Of a stretch of DNA of 64,000 nucleotides, positions 37,711-50,560 are shown in pieces. Position numbers and translations under genes: made by a program. This DNA is from Rhinopomastus cyanomelas. Its lineage: Eukaryota; Chordata; Aves; Bucerotiformes; Rhinopomastidae. Numbering within the stretch: the first letter of the stretch is position 1; every line of letters begins with the position of its first letter. The notes below the pieces were generated by a model, which worked only from the letters and a program-made list of their open reading frames with translations, ran no database searches and had not been told where the DNA came from. The stretch spans positions 27,923-91,922 of the forward strand of contig VXBP01010342.1 of the NCBI GenBank assembly GCA_013400115.1. Reading direction: 5' to 3'.

Positions 37711-39339
37711 AATATTTATAGTTACTAAAGATTTCAGAGAAAACACTGTCCTTCCCCTTAGAGTTTCTTACCACAGCCAGAACTAATGAGATGCTTAATT
37801 ATTACCTCTACGCATTGCAAAAAATAATACTGAATTTCTAAGCTTTGTGAGGAAAAACAGATTTTTCTTCTAGGATTAGGCAGTTCCATAGGAAGTTGGG
37901 AACAGAGAAGTCAGAGGAGAGTACAGATTTGTGTACAAAGTGAGAGTAGCACCTATAACCCTCACTCGTCGGGGGAGACCGTAGAACAAGAAAAATCAGG
38001 AGCTAATGAACAGGGAATGACAGCTGGGGTCAGGAAACTAGAAGACCAGGCAGTAGTTTTGAAAAGTACCTTTTCAAAAAGCATAAACATAACCTGTAAA
38101 CAGGTTGATGGAGAAGCACCAAATGTATATGGTTTTAAAAGTGAATTAGAAACATTCAGGACAGGAAGAGGTAACAAAGGTGAGTAAGTCCATGGTTCCA
38201 ATGTAGCACAAATTCCCTAAATGTCTGATTGCCAAGAAGAAGAAATATTACAATACTTGCCTTAAAACTTGACAGCTGCACCTGGTCACTGCTGAGATTA
38301 AGCTACACCAGACAGATCTTTCACAGGGTTCTTCTCATATTTTTTTTTTTACATCAGCTAATGTAGTTCGGCGTGTAAATGAAAAACAAGTGTTAAAAAA
38401 ATTACAACCCTTGACAGAGTCAATTATAAGAGCTCAGAACAAACTTTTGCAAAATTACTAGCCCTGCAAAGTAGCTTTCACACAGGACTATGATCTAATA
38501 CTCTCCACCAGACTACAGCACTAAATGGGAACTGAGACATCTAATCTGGGAGCGATCTTGTCTTGTACAAACACAGTACAATTTGTCATTCTGCTGTTGT
38601 TTCTTACACAAAGATAATGAAAGTGGGACGTAAGTCTGACCTACATACCAGGACTTGTTTCAGGACTTTTATCCCTGTAGGCCTTCTGGATTGCCTGTAA
38701 ATCTGCTTTGCAGCCTTGTGAAGGTTGTCCTCCTACCAACCTCAGGACTAGCTCTGAGGTCATCGGTACTTGAAAGCCTGACCGTGGGTGCTCTTTCAGC
38801 TTGTTGGCCAATCTTACACTATCAGTCTGTGCTACATCTCTTCATAGGGAAGAAAGGAATTATTGGTCAGAAGGACATCTGCAGAAGACTAATTAGAGAA
38901 CAAAGAGGCCTGAGTGTTACTCTAATTAAGGGAAATCCTTGTCTCTAGGAGGGGTTCTTTCCTCAGCAAAACACTCTACTGCTGTTTAACGCTCTCCTTC
39001 TCCTTCTTCCAGAAAGGGGAATGGGCATGGCTCATCCATGTGCCCTTTCCACAGACTGGACACTAACCCTCTCTGGTGGTGCCCGAAAGGCTGAAGGGAA
39101 GGTTAACATGGACACAGCCCCTGCAGGTCAGGGGCATCTTAGCGGGGCGTGGGGCCACAGGGCTTAGCTCAGTGGCTTTCTCCCTATTTATGTTTTTTGT
39201 CATTACTCAGTTCAGCCACACAAGGCAAATTGTGTTTAATAAATTAGCCTAATGGATTCCGCAAGTGGTTTGTGAGTGGGGTGCTTCCTCTGGTTAAGGA
39301 AAACATTTATATTGCCTCTCACTTTGCTTTTCACAATGA
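37711..39339. other. Unassigned intergenic sequence
   Basis: No gene or repeat is recognised. The stretch becomes more GC-rich from about 38950. Confidence 0.45.
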
Positions 39340-39590
39340 TGAGGGTAAGCGGAGGGCATGGGACAGTGGGGAGGGGGAACCAAGCCTGCCTGTCATCCCC
39401 TGGGCCAGAGAACCGGGAGCACCCGCTCAGAGGAGGTGTGGGGAGCCTGGGGCACTGGTGCCCTTTGTCTTCCCTCCGGTGGCCCCACAGCCCGGGGCTG
39501 CGGTACCTACCACAGCTTCCTCAGGCGGCAGCTCCCTCCCCTTCCTCGCACCGCACATTAAACTCTTCCAAAGGGGCCTCTTTAACAGCT
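39340..39590. other. Local GC- and CpG-rich block
   Basis: About 250 bp with many CpGs (accggg, cccgctc, tccggt, cccgggg, tgcggt, ggcggc, ctcgcac, accgcac) sits in otherwise AT-rich DNA. Three overlapping plus-strand open frames, the longest 156 codons, follow from the base composition and have no recognisable domain. It could be a small CpG island, an enhancer or an unannotated first exon. Confidence 0.4.
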
Positions 39591-39860
39591 CCCCATGAAA
39601 TAATAATTCATTATGTCACTAGAAGGGAAGAAAGGGAGTGTAAGTGTCTTGATGGGATTAGTGGAAACCCCCGCAGAGATGATTTAGGAGCCGTGATAAT
39701 TCATTTAATAGGGGCCTGGGGTAAATTGCTAGACAGGGAAATGTAACAGAACCAGCTTAGAAAGGGCGCATTACAGGTCTGTATATGATAACTGGCTTCA
39801 TTAGCAATATTTAAGAGATTTCATTTAAGAATGAGTCATAAAATGCAGAACTATTTCATC
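39591..39860. promoter_or_regulatory. Candidate conserved non-coding element
   Basis: This repeat-free segment is rich in homeodomain-type cores (aataataattcattatgtc, gtgataattcatttaatagg, ttcattagcaat) directly downstream of the GC-rich block. It is inferred from motif density only. Confidence 0.35.
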
Positions 39861-42800
39861 CACCTGGTTTGGTGGCCTTTAGCTTTACTCTGTCTGAATA
39901 TTAAATTGGAAACCACACTACAGCAACACATTTTGGAAACTATTCTTTTGGCTGTTATTTGAATGGTTGGTTTAGTTTCTCGTTTGTTAACCTTTTAAAA
40001 TGGGTGTCATTGAATGGCTAACAGTACATCCAGAACTCAGAGAGATGAGGAAGGCTCCAATGACTGAGAACAAACTGCCGCAAAACTTTGCAAAAACTCC
40101 AGATTCCCACTGCTGTGCACAGATGAGTCCAGAAAGTGTCAGCAAACAGCAAACGATTTCCATGAAGCTCAGTGAGCTAACCCCTTTCCCATTGAACACA
40201 TCTAATTATGCAACAGCTTGGATGGGTGGAACAACAAACATGCATACAGAAATAATCAGCTGGACTTTGGGAAGCCTACCATTTGTGTTGTGGAGCTGAA
40301 GTTTGCCACAGATGCAGTTATTAGTAAAGGCTGGGCATGGTTTTGAAAAAGAAAGAAAAAAAGATAGATATGATGGTTTTCTTCCAAATTAAATGTTTTA
40401 AAATTGGTAATCCTGAAAAATATTCTGCTTTTGAAAAAGCTTTTTTTTTAAAGCAAGGTCCAAATAAGTGGCTAGAGATCCCTATTCAGTATAAGTGGTA
40501 AATATCAAAATTTAGCAGGTGACGGCTACAGACATAGAGAACCAAGTGCTGCACAGCCTTGCAACTTCATTAACTCCTCTGTGAGATGTGAACAATGGCA
40601 GAACTTGGCCTGGCACTCATGTGGTTCGGATGTGTGTGTGGTGATGGCCATCATTCATGGAAAAGAAATTGTTCAGGACAAAAGCTATTACAAAGTGTTT
40701 TATAAATCCTTAAGATTGTTCTCTTGTGCTTGTCAAGTATCATTTCAGTGGTATTTGCCTCCAGTGCTTGTGAGTTACAAACTTTTGCACGTTAGAATGA
40801 TTTCTTTAGAACACTATTTTAATCCTTTGTGTCCTTCGATGCCTTTTTGTGAGACACAGTTTATTCCAGGACACTGGAAAGTGCTTAGCAAGTACCAAAA
40901 AGTGGGTCATAAGCCTGTAAAGGTTTTTCAGTGACCCCTCTTTATTTGTCGTTGGTTAATTCTTTCAATCATTGGAAACAAAGGCAAGGCACTCTTAAGG
41001 AAATATTGTCAAATAAATTATTAAAGCAATTCTGTCAGAAACATGTGTGCTCTGCCTATTAGTCTCCTGAAATATTGAAAGTATTATTTTAGCACCTCTA
41101 CATAGGATTAAGCTAAGATTTTTTTTATCATATTTTTTCCTGGGGATGTTGCCAGCTGAATTCTACTGTAATTCACTTTGCAAGCTACTGTCAGAGACAA
41201 ATAACTGAAATCTTTTTAGTCCTCATACAAAATGGGTGCACTAATAAACCCCTCTAATAAAAGAAGACAAATAATTATACAGAAAATTATGCTATTACAT
41301 ATACAGAGCCATACAAGAAGGAACCAGATCTTCCTTATAATATTAAAATTCTGTTTATGTACCATAGAAAGACCAGTGACATTTCTATCCCTTTTTTTCC
41401 CCAACTTTGAAACCCCACACAGAGGTTGCTTATGAAATAATATTGTAAACTGCTCTGGAATATGGCAAGCGATATCTTTATCAAAGGTAGCTATAGGTAT
41501 TAATAATTGTGACTGTCAGTTGTAGGAATAAGACAAGTGTTTTAATAAATCACTAGTACTCCACACAAATAAAAAAGAATGACTAGCTTTCTCTCTATTC
41601 CTTTCCCTAGCGACCACTGCCTGTTATGACTTTGAATGATTCCCTCTAATGGAAGAGAGCCAATACTGTCCATTACTCCAGATGGTCAGCTTGACTGCAA
41701 AAGTTCTGCTTCTCGGCATTCAGACATACCTTGCCAGCAGATTTTATTTTTTGCTCTCCATGATAATTCAGTATCAGTTCAGCAATCTAACACATGGCAG
41801 ACAAAAACTGGGTTATCTTGCTGATTATTTTTAAAAAATCCATTTTGGCATTCACCTTAGAAAGTACACAGGGCTTTCCTGCTCATCTTGCATTAAAAGG
41901 AAGTCAAAACAGACCAACAGCTCTGTAATAGCCAGTAAGTAATACATTAATCACTCTCTGCTGCACAGTTAAGGGGTGACAGGAGAAAATATAACAGACT
42001 TTGTAGACACATTCTGATCCAGGCTTTACCTTCAAGACAATCCTGACCATTACCATGGTTAGCACTAAACACAAGCAGGACTTGGTCCAGCATCTTCCAT
42101 GTAGCTGTCAATGTGTTTTCATGTACTGCGGGCATGTGACATGCTCTGTCCTGGTTTCTGTAAAAGCAATTCAAGTCATGCAAATATTTCATGCTCTAAT
42201 CAGCAGAAAGTAGTTAAGTACCGGCCTGTGCATGCGATTTACCAAAGTTCAACTAATTTTTTAGTTAGTAGATAACATCTGTGTATTATAAAGTAATGCT
42301 CATCACTTCACACAAGTGGCATTTGCTTACTCCTGTTCTCTGTTAATACAAAGAGGCATTAGCAGACACTTGTAAATTTTCCTGTGTGCAGCTTACATAA
42401 AAACTAATGACAACAACAAAAAATGACAACAACTGCTCCCATTTAAAGGCACTGCACCTAGAATAAATATTGCAGGTGTCCTGGGGGATAAATATTTCAA
42501 GTGCTCAGACATCTCTCTGGAATGCCTTACCGCATCTCGTCATCCACAAAAGCGTGCTACAAAAGGGGGGCTTACACACTACTTGCACGATTTGCTGTAA
42601 CGCGAAGCTTATGACTCTGCATTTCTGGCCTAAAAATTAAAATGAGCCTGTTTTGCAAACTCAAATAGCACTGGTAAAACCAGAATGGTGGTTTTGACAC
42701 TGAATCACAAAGAATTTCTCCATGTTTCTATCCTTGCACAAGAACACAAATTGGGCCGACAACAATGTATTTCACTGCAACAGTATCCATCGTTTAATTC

Positions 42801-44039
42801 ATTGAATCATTGAATAATTAGGGATTGGAAGCGATGATATGTCTTATTTCAGGAAATCAGATATTTTGGAAAATCCTGGGAATATTTAGGTACAGCATTT
42901 TATTTATTTGTTTGGTTTTTAATTGCTTCCAAGAGAAAACTAACTGTACATTTGGCCTCCCGATGTTTTCAGAAATTATTATCCCTGTAGCACTATCAGT
43001 ACATTCAATAAAATCAAGTTTAACTTGTGTTTGAAACACACACTACAAATAGATGTGTAGATGGATGAGATACTGAGAAAAGGAATAGTACAGATTATGA
43101 ATATTAAGATTTATATTAATATATAAGCCTATTAAAGTACAGTAAAACCTGTCCTTCAGACCACCTTTTTAAAGATATCACCTCCCTGATGGGACCACTA
43201 AATTTCGGGCCAAATTATTTTCCCATAAAGAACAATGAAAAGAAAATGATTATATTAAGACTACTTCTACTATGGTTTCTTTTCATTGTTCCACCAAAAA
43301 TTATTCCAAACAGTAAAATAACATTGATTTTGACCTTGTTAATGAACCTGAAGAACTTCAAGGCATACTTGACCATAGATTTCTGTTTAAACAGGAAAAA
43401 AACTGACATGCAGTGATCATAATTTCATCAACCTTGGCAGAAGATATGTAATTTCACTGGTATTTTGGATAGGCAGCCTGTCTTGATATTGTTAACATTC
43501 CATAGGGGCAGAACACGGGCTTTTCCTTCATATCAACACCCTTAAATGATTCTGTAATTTGTATAACATTCATTTAGTCTTCTGAGAGTTAGCAATATTT
43601 TAAAAGGCTGTGTGGTACAGATTTATATACTATTACAGGATTAATTTAATTTTTCCAAGATGTCCACCTTCCCTATGGTAGGAAGTTTCCAGAGGTGTCT
43701 CACTGGGACTTCCTCACTCCCTTTAGGAGAGCTACACCTAGTCAGTGTAAAATGTAGATGATCACAGTGTCTTCATTATTAATATGAAGGATCCCAGAGA
43801 CTACGAGTCCCAGTATACAATTTCCCACTGTGATTTAAGCATCCTTCCACAGGCTGGGACCTCCTAAAAACATCCCTGTCTAGATTAGGCGTGTTCAAAA
43901 CACAGGTTGCATTAATCATGTTGCCTCAATGCACGTTAATATTGCTAGCCACTGCATTTTTTACTTCTACCTCACTGTCTCTGTGCATACACAAAATGCA
44001 GCATTTCCCACCAGGGCAATGCTAAGGTTGCCATCAATG
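39861..44039. other. Unassigned intergenic sequence
   Basis: No gene or repeat is confidently recognised. Weak MIR-like (40555-40715) and CR1-tail-like (42800-42845) resemblances were judged insufficient. The 117-codon frame at 40581-40934 has no recognisable domain. Confidence 0.45.
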
Positions 44040-45056
44040 GTGCAAAGTCTAGTTGGAAGTCTGCAGCTACCTGTGTTCCCCAGGGGTCAGTACTTACTTA
44101 TCAGTGACCTGGATGAAGGATCAGAGTGCACCTTCAGGAAATTTGCTGATGACACCAAAGTGGGGGAAGTGGCTGATACACCAGAAGGCTGTGCTGCCAC
44201 TCGGTGTGACTGGGATAGGTTGGAGAGGTGGGCAGACAGGAAGTGAATTAAGTTCAACAATGGCCTATGTAAGGTCCTGTTCCTGAGGAGGAACCACACA
44301 CAAGACATGCACCCCGTGCAAGTTGGAGGTTGACCTGCGGAAAGCAGCACCACAAAGAAGGACCTCAGAGACCTGGTGGAATATAAGTCAACCATGAGCT
44401 ATCAAAATGCCCTTGTGGCCAAGAAGGCTGATAATATCCTCGGATGCACTAAGAAGAGTATGATCAGCAGGTCTTCACTCTGCCCTGGTGAGGCCACATC
44501 ACAGAATCACAGAAGAGCGGAGGTTGGAAGAAGACTGGAAAAGATCTCTGAAGACCACCTATTCCAACTCCCCTGCTAGAGTACTGTGTCCAGTTCTGGG
44601 CTCCCCAGTTTAAAGAAGACAAGGAGCTACTGGAGAGAGTCCAGTGAAGGGCTACACAGATGATTAAGGGACTGGAGTATCTCCTTTGCAAGTGAAGGCT
44701 GAGGGAGATGGATCTGTTTAGTTTGGAGACAACTTAAGAGGTGATATTTTCAGTGCTTATAAATATCTAAAGGACAGGTGTTGGGAAGATCCTTTTCAGT
44801 CGTTGCCCACGACAAAGTTGAAACAGGCACAAACTGTAACACAGGAAGTTTCATCAGAAAGTAACGGAAAACTACTTTACTTAGAGGTTGTCGGCGCACA
44901 GGAACAAGCTTTGCAGAGAGGTTGCGGAGTCTTCTTCTCTGGAGATATTAAAAAACCACTCAGAAATTATCCAGACTGTAGGTGAACTTGCTTTAGCAGG
45001 AGGCTCAGACGAGATGATCGCCAGAGGTCCCTTCCAACTCCTGACATTTTGTCGTC
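44040..45056 (+). repeat. Long CR1 LINE copy including the RT active-site region
   Basis: This is the longest CR1 in the window. It starts inside the reverse transcriptase domain (gttccccaggggtcagta, the VPQGSVL motif), lacks a short stretch, then reads ISDLDEGSECTFRKFADDTKVG with the catalytic FADD box at 44142-44153. It continues through VADTPEGCAA, DRLERWADRK and 'gccaagaaggctgataatat', and past a nested insertion to 'agtactgtgtccagttctgg', 'gagagagtccagtgaaggg', 'atgattaagggactggag' and a 3' tail 'gaggtcccttccaactcctg' near 45040. Many frameshifts and stops show it is long dead. The 3' UTR between about 44800 and 44990 is strongly diverged. Confidence 0.93.
44501..44578 (-). repeat. Short CR1 3' tail nested inside the larger CR1, antisense
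   Basis: Within the outer CR1, 'gaggccacatc' is interrupted by 'acagaatcacagaagagcgg', 'aggttggaagaagactgg', 'ctctgaagaccacc', 'attccaactcccctgcta'. The outer element then resumes at 'gtactgtgtccagttctggg'. The insert is the reverse complement of a CR1 3' tail only ~78 bp long, so it is younger than its host copy. A few outer bases at the junction appear to have been lost. Confidence 0.88.
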
Positions 45057-46140
45057 CATTGATTCCCACACATCATATTTTTTTCTTGTTTGTCAGAGTG
45101 TTTACATCCCTACGTTTTTACTTCACTTAGCGGATCAGCATGCTAAACGCTGCTGTCTCTGGGAAGCCTGCATTTTTGCCTTTTACAGGTATTAATAGCT
45201 CATTATGTCCTAGATGGTTGTTTTTCTAAGGCAGTGAAAGAAACATATTTAAAAACAAACGAGGAACATCTTCCAAACTCAGAATACACGAGAACACTTG
45301 TTTTTCTTCTGCGCATAACCTCAGTTTTCCTGGAATGAAAATAAGCATTTCTAGTGCTAAAAAGAAAATGCTCTTTCAGACCATTAGGACTATACATTAG
45401 CAATTAGAGCTCTGAATGTTTTTGTTGCAGTTGTGTGTGGCTGCCAAGGTACCTGGGAATCTGGTGTAAGCAGACAGGAGAGATCCCACTGTTAGAGAAG
45501 AGAGAATTTTCCCTCATCAGGTTTTCTGTAGCCTCTTAGTAGCAGGACAGAGTCTTCCCAGGTAGCTACTCTTCTCCTACCCATAAGGGAATACGTAAGT
45601 GAATTGTCTGAGTCCTGACACGGGCTCATTTAAGATGAAAGGCTGTGTATACCTCAGCTGTTTCAATGGAATAACCTGTTCATCTGAACTGGGGGTTCTC
45701 AGAGGACTCTATGCTGGTGCCTCATTCAGTCAAAACTGCCCTGCTGTTGTTTGTTTTGTAATCCTAAACATCAGGGTGGATTCTACTCCTTGACTTAATT
45801 TTTTTTCCTCAACATTAAATTAAATTAAATAATTACTCTGCTAGATGAGGCCCTGTCTACCCACTGCCACTTAGCTTTAATCCAGTGCTTTTACTGGACT
45901 TGTTATGCCCTGTTTCTTCCCGTTCACAAAGTACTCATGGGAAGTGATAATCGTATCGGTAGTAACTTTGCGTTTACATTGGGGGTATTAGGAAGGAATG
46001 TTTCAGGTTGGTGGTGTCACCAGACACTTCATACAACAAAATCACAATCCAGAGCTGCAGTTGTAGGAAGGCTGTGCCTATCTCACGGTTTGTTGATTCT
46101 CAATAACAGAGATCTTGATTCCCCTTTTGCTCCCCCTCAA
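45057..46140. other. Unassigned intergenic sequence
   Basis: No gene or repeat is recognised. Confidence 0.5.
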
Positions 46141-46184
46141 TCTTCCCCTCCCTCTCTCCCTCCTCAACTCTCTCTCTCTCTCTC
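46141..46184. repeat. CT-rich tract with (CT)n run
   Basis: A pyrimidine tract ends in a perfect CT run at 46168-46184. Confidence 0.9.
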
Positions 46185-49100
46185 GACCACATGGTTCCAC
46201 CACCTGCCTTCCACCATCTCCTTTGCTCATCAGAACTTCCCTCCTTTTCTTTCAGTTCATTCACCCAGCAGAAAATCACCCCCTTTTAGCTGCATTAGTT
46301 TTCTGCCAAGGTTGGCAGGCTGAATCAGCTCTCAGAGGAGCCTGGGGAGGGTTGCGTGGCAAGAGGCAGAAGTGCCTGGCTGACTGCAGCAGGAGAAGGG
46401 AAGGGGAAACAGTGGGAGCAGGGCCTCCCCTTGCTGGTGGCCATGGACTGGCTGGTTGGTTGTCTCATTCCATTGTGTTGAAGCAGCCCAAAACATCAAG
46501 GCACTTTACAGGATATAGTAATTGAATTGATAGATTTCTCACATTTCTTTAATGGATGTTCAACCTCACTGGTAAATTCTGCTTCATTAACTCACATTAT
46601 TAACCCTTCTAACTGCAGCAGCATTACTTTTGTTGGTAAAGAGGATAGTTGCAACTCACAGTTAAGAGACCTGTGTTCAAAAATCAGAGTGATAAGTAAA
46701 ATGAAGATTAGTAAAAAAGCTGATTCACTGAAGTGAAATTCTGCAATTTAGATCTTCCATGCTGAGGCACTGGTGTATGCCACGGCACTTGGTTGTGTAC
46801 AAACACCCACACTCCTGCTTCAGCCCACCTTTCTGCAGTGGGAGTTTGGCAGAGTAGTTTGGCAGCCCTACAGTACCTGAAAGGCTGTTTTCCTCTTGTT
46901 CGTTTTACATATCATTACCCCTTTTTGCTAAAGCCAGATTTGCTTGAAGCCTCTCATGATTCAAACCAACCCCCAACTCATATTCATCCAGACACATATT
47001 TTAATGTGATGTTAAAAATGTTTGTGTAGGCATGTTAACACCCCTCATGTATTTGGGCTAAAAGCCAAACTATTATTTTAATTTTGTTTCATTACTGGTA
47101 TTTGATGTGTGACACCAATTCGTGACTGGTTAATGAGCAAATGCTAGCACGGCACAACTACGCCTGTCACAGAGCAATCAGTGTCTCAATAAGGGTTTGT
47201 TAAAGCTAGGGTTTTATTGTTTTTCCTTCCTCCACAGTTCATTGAACTAAATGCAATGTATCACCTCTTACTTTTTCTCATTCCTCTTGAAACTTTCTGG
47301 TGTTTTCCTTGCTGTGTCTGTATTGGGAGCCATGAGTTTCTCCTTATTATTATCATCCATACAGCATGATAGATGCATTTGGATGATTTATATATAAACA
47401 AAATGAAAAATCTTTGCCCAGAGGAACCTACAACCTAGTGTCTGAATGCTGCAATTGCTATCACGTGGGTGGGATTGCTGTGTCCATGTGTTATCAGCTT
47501 GAAAATTGTGGCTGAAAGCTTTAATTCTGCAGTCAGCTCTGCTAGTGAGGAATAGATTCAGGCCACAGTCCTGCAGTTGGCTATGCTGGCTGGATGCCCA
47601 GTGACTGTGCAGAGCATGGCAGCAGGCTTCACCAGCAGACAGGACGACGCAGTGTTTGCTGCTAATTCTGTAGTCCTTGTGCAGGCAAAATTCCTGTTCT
47701 CTCCAGTAGGCATTTGCCCAAGTAAGGAAACAGGCTCCATTTTACAGTGGTCTATATAAACAAGTGTCTTCCAGCTCCAGCTGTTTCAAATAGCCCATTG
47801 GCTACAAACAGACATACGTGGTTCTATATGGATGGAAGGCATTATCTGGCAGATTTTACGTAATTAAAATGTAAAACATCGCCACTACGTACAGTTAAAG
47901 AAAACTTAAAATTCTTTGCTGATATGTTGAACAGCATGGCCATTGTGTGATGTATGCCTGTAGTAATGATGTACTACATGGTTGTATAGCTTTTTGAAAC
48001 AGCAAAACGCAAAACATATTTAAAGCCGTTTCTATTGGGAAACAATTACAATTCGTGAATTATTTCCTACACAAAGTCAAAATGTTTACAATAACAATAT
48101 TTAAATTATGAACTTCTTAGAAAGCTTAATGCCTGTGGGTGATATTTTGGTTGTTTAAGTACTGTCATTCTGGCAGAGCGTTAATTTAGATGTTCATGCT
48201 CTAGTCAGGATGTCCTTAGAGTTTTACACTTGGATTAAAAATACATTGAATTCATCAACCAGACTGTTAGTAAAATGAACTTGGGACTTCCCTGTTGCAA
48301 GCCAAGTTTCATGACTTTTTGACTCAAAATGAACTGAAAGAAAACCAGAAAAGTTTGCAGTATAAACTTTCCCCCTATCCTCATGCAGCTTTGAATCTCT
48401 GAATCAAGCTGGGTGTAAATAGCTATTGGACTTGCTTCAATATTGAAAATTGATCCCATTCCCTCTCCAAATATGCCAATAGGAAGACCACCACTTCTTG
48501 GAAATCATTAAGCAGGGTAGATCAGATATGCAACTGGTTCAATTCCAGAGATGGATATTTGAAGCATTTCTAAATGAATCTACAGAAAGTTCAAAGCTTA
48601 CAAGCCCAAGTACTGTCACACACAAGAAATCCTAGCTTCAAGGCAGGAAATATCAGGACGCAATAGAAATACAGAGAATTTGTACCAAGGAACATTATAT
48701 TGTGGTACAAAAGAAATAAATCATATGTGTATGAAAATTATAAGCCTTAAGCTTTGTAGAGAGTTGTGCAATTGACAATCAAATGGAGCTTAAAGGAAAT
48801 TACGAGGTTTAACACTAAAGTCCTGAAATAAAGAAAGTAATATTTTACAGCAAAAAATTGCAAATGTCAAGACTAAATCATAAGACTTTGCACCATTGAG
48901 CTACTAGCTGGCTCTATAGCTTCTTCAGTTCTTAACACAGGGAAAGACCAACTTTCATGGTCAATAAAACTTAAGAACTTTAGAAATACATTTAGAGACA
49001 TAAATCTTATATTTGTGACTTTTCCTCCTTCAGTAGCTAATTATGGGAAAAATGTGATTGAATATGTGAACTCCTTGGCTGTGAATCTATCCTTGCATTG

Positions 49101-49823
49101 TTTTTTAGGCTCATTTTTAATTGTTTTTGTTCACTCCAAGGAAATTATGCTAATTTCTCAGCTTAAAAGAAGGTAGCTGCCGTAAATGAACAGCACAGGG
49201 CTTTTTGATCTGTCTCATCCCCAAAGAATTTATCAGCAGTAGTGAAATCTTGAGTAAAAATATGTTGAAGCAGGCAAGCCAAACCAGATTCAGATGTGGA
49301 AAAAGCAAAGCTCAGATGCCCAAACTGCTTCCTCCAGTCCAAAGCTGGACAGGTGGTGACCCAGATTGAATCAATTGTTGTGGGAATGATTTGATTCACA
49401 AACAGGGTTATAAAATTTTATATGGAGATGCAAGTGAAAGTCACAAGATCATAGAGCAAAAGACCTTATTCACATAAATTACCAGAACGGCTATGAAGCA
49501 TAAAAGAGATAAATTTAACGATATTGCCCATACTTAGTTTACAGACATATGGTATGTAACTTCACATGGTATGCAGGCTAAGAACGGGCATATTTGCAAA
49601 CCCCAAATATTAGTGGGGAGATGGACGCCTCCCATAATAAATCAAAGAATGAAACTCTTGCTCATTCTCCAGCACATGAATTGACACATATCGATTACGT
49701 ATTTGACTACAAAAGAAAAGGCTTCTGAACTCAGGTGCCTCTCTTCCTTCATGCAGTATCAGCTGGTCCAGTAAAATACGTCACCTTTCCCCACAGGCAT
49801 TCCCTCTTCTATTGCAGACACAG

Positions 49824-49824
<1 letters not shown>
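46185..49824. other. Unassigned intergenic sequence
   Basis: No gene or repeat is confidently recognised. A GC-richer patch lies at 46310-46470. At 47500-47740 there is a loosely repeated 'tctgcagt/cctgcagt/tctgtagt' word that may mark an old unknown repeat. Confidence 0.45.

Positions 49825-49854
<30 letters not shown>
49825..49854. repeat. (CA)15 microsatellite
   Basis: Fifteen perfect CA units. It is likely to be length-polymorphic. Confidence 0.97.
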
Positions 49855-49857
<3 letters not shown>

Positions 49858-50049
49858 AAGACATATTCATAAGGAATTAATTTTTGGGAGTCGTACCCCG
49901 TATGAACAGAATCCTTTGTAACAATAAATGTTATGGTTAGCTCCACACCTGTACTGTATGTAAATACCCACAACACACACAACAGTGAAATATTTCTAGC
50001 CCTGTCCACCAAGCTGATGCATTGATCTCAGCAGATTCTGAGATATAAA

Positions 50050-50560
50050 CTTCAATTTGGCCCCCAGTCACTTAGTGGACACTGCCACCAGCAGCTCTGA
50101 CACCGGGTTATTTGTTGTTGCTGTTTGCTCTCCCTGTTTGCACATTAATCCAGTGACAATTAGGTGTCAGCGAGCGTTGTTTCTGCTCGCTGATAGCCTT
50201 GGGCTCTGCGCTTGAAGCCCTAATCAGGAGTGTAAACTCTGCTATATTTCAATTTGGAGAAGCGCTCTTCCGCTAAGAGGCCCCTGGCACTGCGATAAAT
50301 AAAACGCCTATTTACTCTATTGCCACACTTAGACATCTAATGCACTTACCACCAGCCCCCTAATCATGGCCCACAGTTAAATCCGCCTATAAATCACTCC
50401 ATTCTCATCCTGCAGATTAGCGAGGCCATTTTCCCCAAACCCCACGATGAGCACTGTTTCCTTTTCTTGTTAGTCAAAAGTGAGATGATTTTTATTAGGT
50501 TAAAGACGAGCTCACAGATGGTAAATTGTGTGGCGGGAAATGAGATGGAGAGTCCTGTGG
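50050..50560. promoter_or_regulatory. Candidate conserved non-coding element, strongest in the window
   Basis: This repeat-free stretch of about 500 bp has high-complexity sequence and many transcription-factor-like words: cattaatccagtgacaatta, gccctaatcagg, cagattagcg, tctaatgcac, ccctaatcatgg and tttttattagg. There are many CpGs relative to the surroundings and a GC-rich perfect hairpin at 50167-50193. The density of K50 and Q50 homeodomain cores (taatcc, taatca, aatta) resembles a developmental enhancer. No neighbouring gene is visible to say which one it would serve, and conservation was not tested. Confidence 0.4.
50167..50193. other. GC-rich perfect hairpin (9-bp arms, 9-nt loop)
   Basis: The arms tcagcgagc (50167-50175) and gctcgctga (50185-50193) are exact reverse complements. 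A G-T and an A-T pair extend the stem. It sits inside the candidate regulatory element; the role is unknown. Confidence 0.7.

Noticed and set aside
39276..39746. 156-codon open frame
   Set aside because: It crosses a GC-rich block where stop codons are rare; two other frames are open there too and no domain is seen.
40555..40715. Possible MIR fragment
   Set aside because: Only isolated words (cattaactcctctgtga, aaagtgttttataaatcc) resemble MIR; the middle does not follow the consensus.
42800..42845. Possible CR1 tail stub (gaatcattgaataattaggg, gattggaag)
   Set aside because: Too short and too diverged; no CR1 body follows.
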